DNA of 6,269 bases, from the NCBI GenBank assembly GCA_027623875.1, contig JAQBUS010000079.1:1-6269 (forward strand), in the 5' to 3' direction. This document shows positions 5,949 to 6,269 of this stretch, in pieces. The notes under the pieces are model-generated. The model made no database searches. It was given only the letters and a program-made list of their open reading frames with translations, and was not told the DNA's origin. Within the stretch, counting starts at the first letter, position 1. Every line of letters starts with the position of its first letter. The DNA is from Pseudomonadota bacterium. Its GTDB lineage: Bacteria > Pseudomonadota > Alphaproteobacteria > Rhodobacterales > Rhodobacteraceae. The position numbers and the translations under genes are program-made.

Positions 5949-6026
5949 AGAAAAAGTATCTTAAACATGAGCAAAATAAACATAAACAGAAATACAAATA
6001 TAATCAATTAAAAATAGAGTAAAACT

Positions 6027-6269
6027 ATGACTGTAAGTGATCAAAATCATTTAGAAAAATATGTTCAAGACGCTCTTAAGGATTCTTATAATCCGACGAA
6101 TATCAACAAAGCTGCTATGGATATAAAAATAAAGAGCATTGGAATTATTGGAGCTGGCACGATGGGAGGCGGTATAGCGATGAACTTCGCAAATATTGGT
6201 ATCCCTGTTAAACTTATAGAAACAAACAGCAACCATTTACAAAAAGGTATCGAGCAAATACATTTTAAC
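6027..6269 (+). CDS. 3-hydroxyacyl-CoA dehydrogenase, N-terminal part, cut by window edge
   Basis: 81 codons are open to the right edge. After a 35-residue lead, the NAD-binding Rossmann fold begins: IKSIGIIGAGTMGGGIAMN (35-53) contains GxGxxG (G42, G44, G47), and VKLIE (61-65) ends with the acidic residue that binds the NAD ribose. This is the signature of 3-hydroxyacyl-CoA dehydrogenase, which oxidises L-3-hydroxyacyl-CoA to 3-ketoacyl-CoA, the substrate of the thiolase encoded just upstream. In FadB/FadJ multifunctional enzymes this fold follows an enoyl-CoA hydratase domain of about 300 residues; here only 35 residues precede it and the upstream spacer holds no hydratase sequence. It is therefore a stand-alone dehydrogenase or one with other domains after it. 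The start is chosen for TAGAG 8 bases upstream; Met31 (6117) is an alternative but lacks a ribosome site. Confidence 0.9.
   Translation, partial: MTVSDQNHLEKYVQDALKDSYNPTNINKAAMDIKIKSIGIIGAGTMGGGIAMNFANIGIPVKLIETNSNHLQKGIEQIHFN

Noticed and set aside
5785..6007. Two minus-strand frames over the thiolase end and spacer
   Set aside because: They overlap the thiolase active-site coding region and read as hydrophobic low-complexity from A-rich spacer.
5967..6011. Small frame of 14 codons after the thiolase
   Set aside because: It is Asn/Ile-rich low-complexity sequence with only a poor ribosome site; typical of AT-rich spacer.

Overview
The window reads as a low-GC (AT-rich spacers, roughly 40% GC overall by eye) bacterial catabolic locus, most like a marine alphaproteobacterium or a related proteobacterium. 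That placement is inferred from protein style and base composition, not from any marker gene. No RNA genes, CRISPR arrays, insertion-sequence ends or integrases are visible.

Layout: two gene groups point away from each other across a long spacer. The leftward (minus strand) group, in transcription order, is a MarR-family repressor (TTG start about 2392, stop 1964), a cytochrome P450 (1768 to 611) and a zeta-crystallin type quinone oxidoreductase cut by the left window edge (530 to 1). The rightward (plus strand) group is a cytoplasmic sulfatase/phosphonate monoester hydrolase-type enzyme (3038-4681), a thiolase (4746-5948) and the start of a 3-hydroxyacyl-CoA dehydrogenase cut by the right edge (from 6027). 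The roughly 600-base spacer (2429-3037) holds a perfect TATAAT for the marR promoter with a 20-bp palindrome just downstream of it, a strong stem-loop (2511-2545), a 24-bp dyad (2722-2745) lying in what may be a degraded reading frame, and a perfect 6-3-6 inverted repeat on the predicted -10 of the sulfatase gene.

How the genes could work together (inference): the hydrolase would release an alcohol or other skeleton from a sulfate (or phosphonate/phosphate) ester; P450 and the NADPH-dependent quinone reductase would supply oxidation chemistry; and hydroxyacyl-CoA dehydrogenase plus thiolase would run the last two steps of beta-oxidation. The MarR protein is the obvious candidate ligand-responsive switch, at least for its own leftward group.

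The most notable direct observation is that the marR frame is interrupted by a TAG codon after which the same frame continues for 25 codons with a sequence that looks like the missing C-terminal MarR helix. The gene is therefore either nonsense-truncated, read through, or carries a base error. Second is the regulatory architecture around marR. Third is an unusual P450 I-helix lacking the standard acid/threonine pair. I did not find a clearly new multi-gene system; the locus is best described as an unusual combination of known enzyme families.
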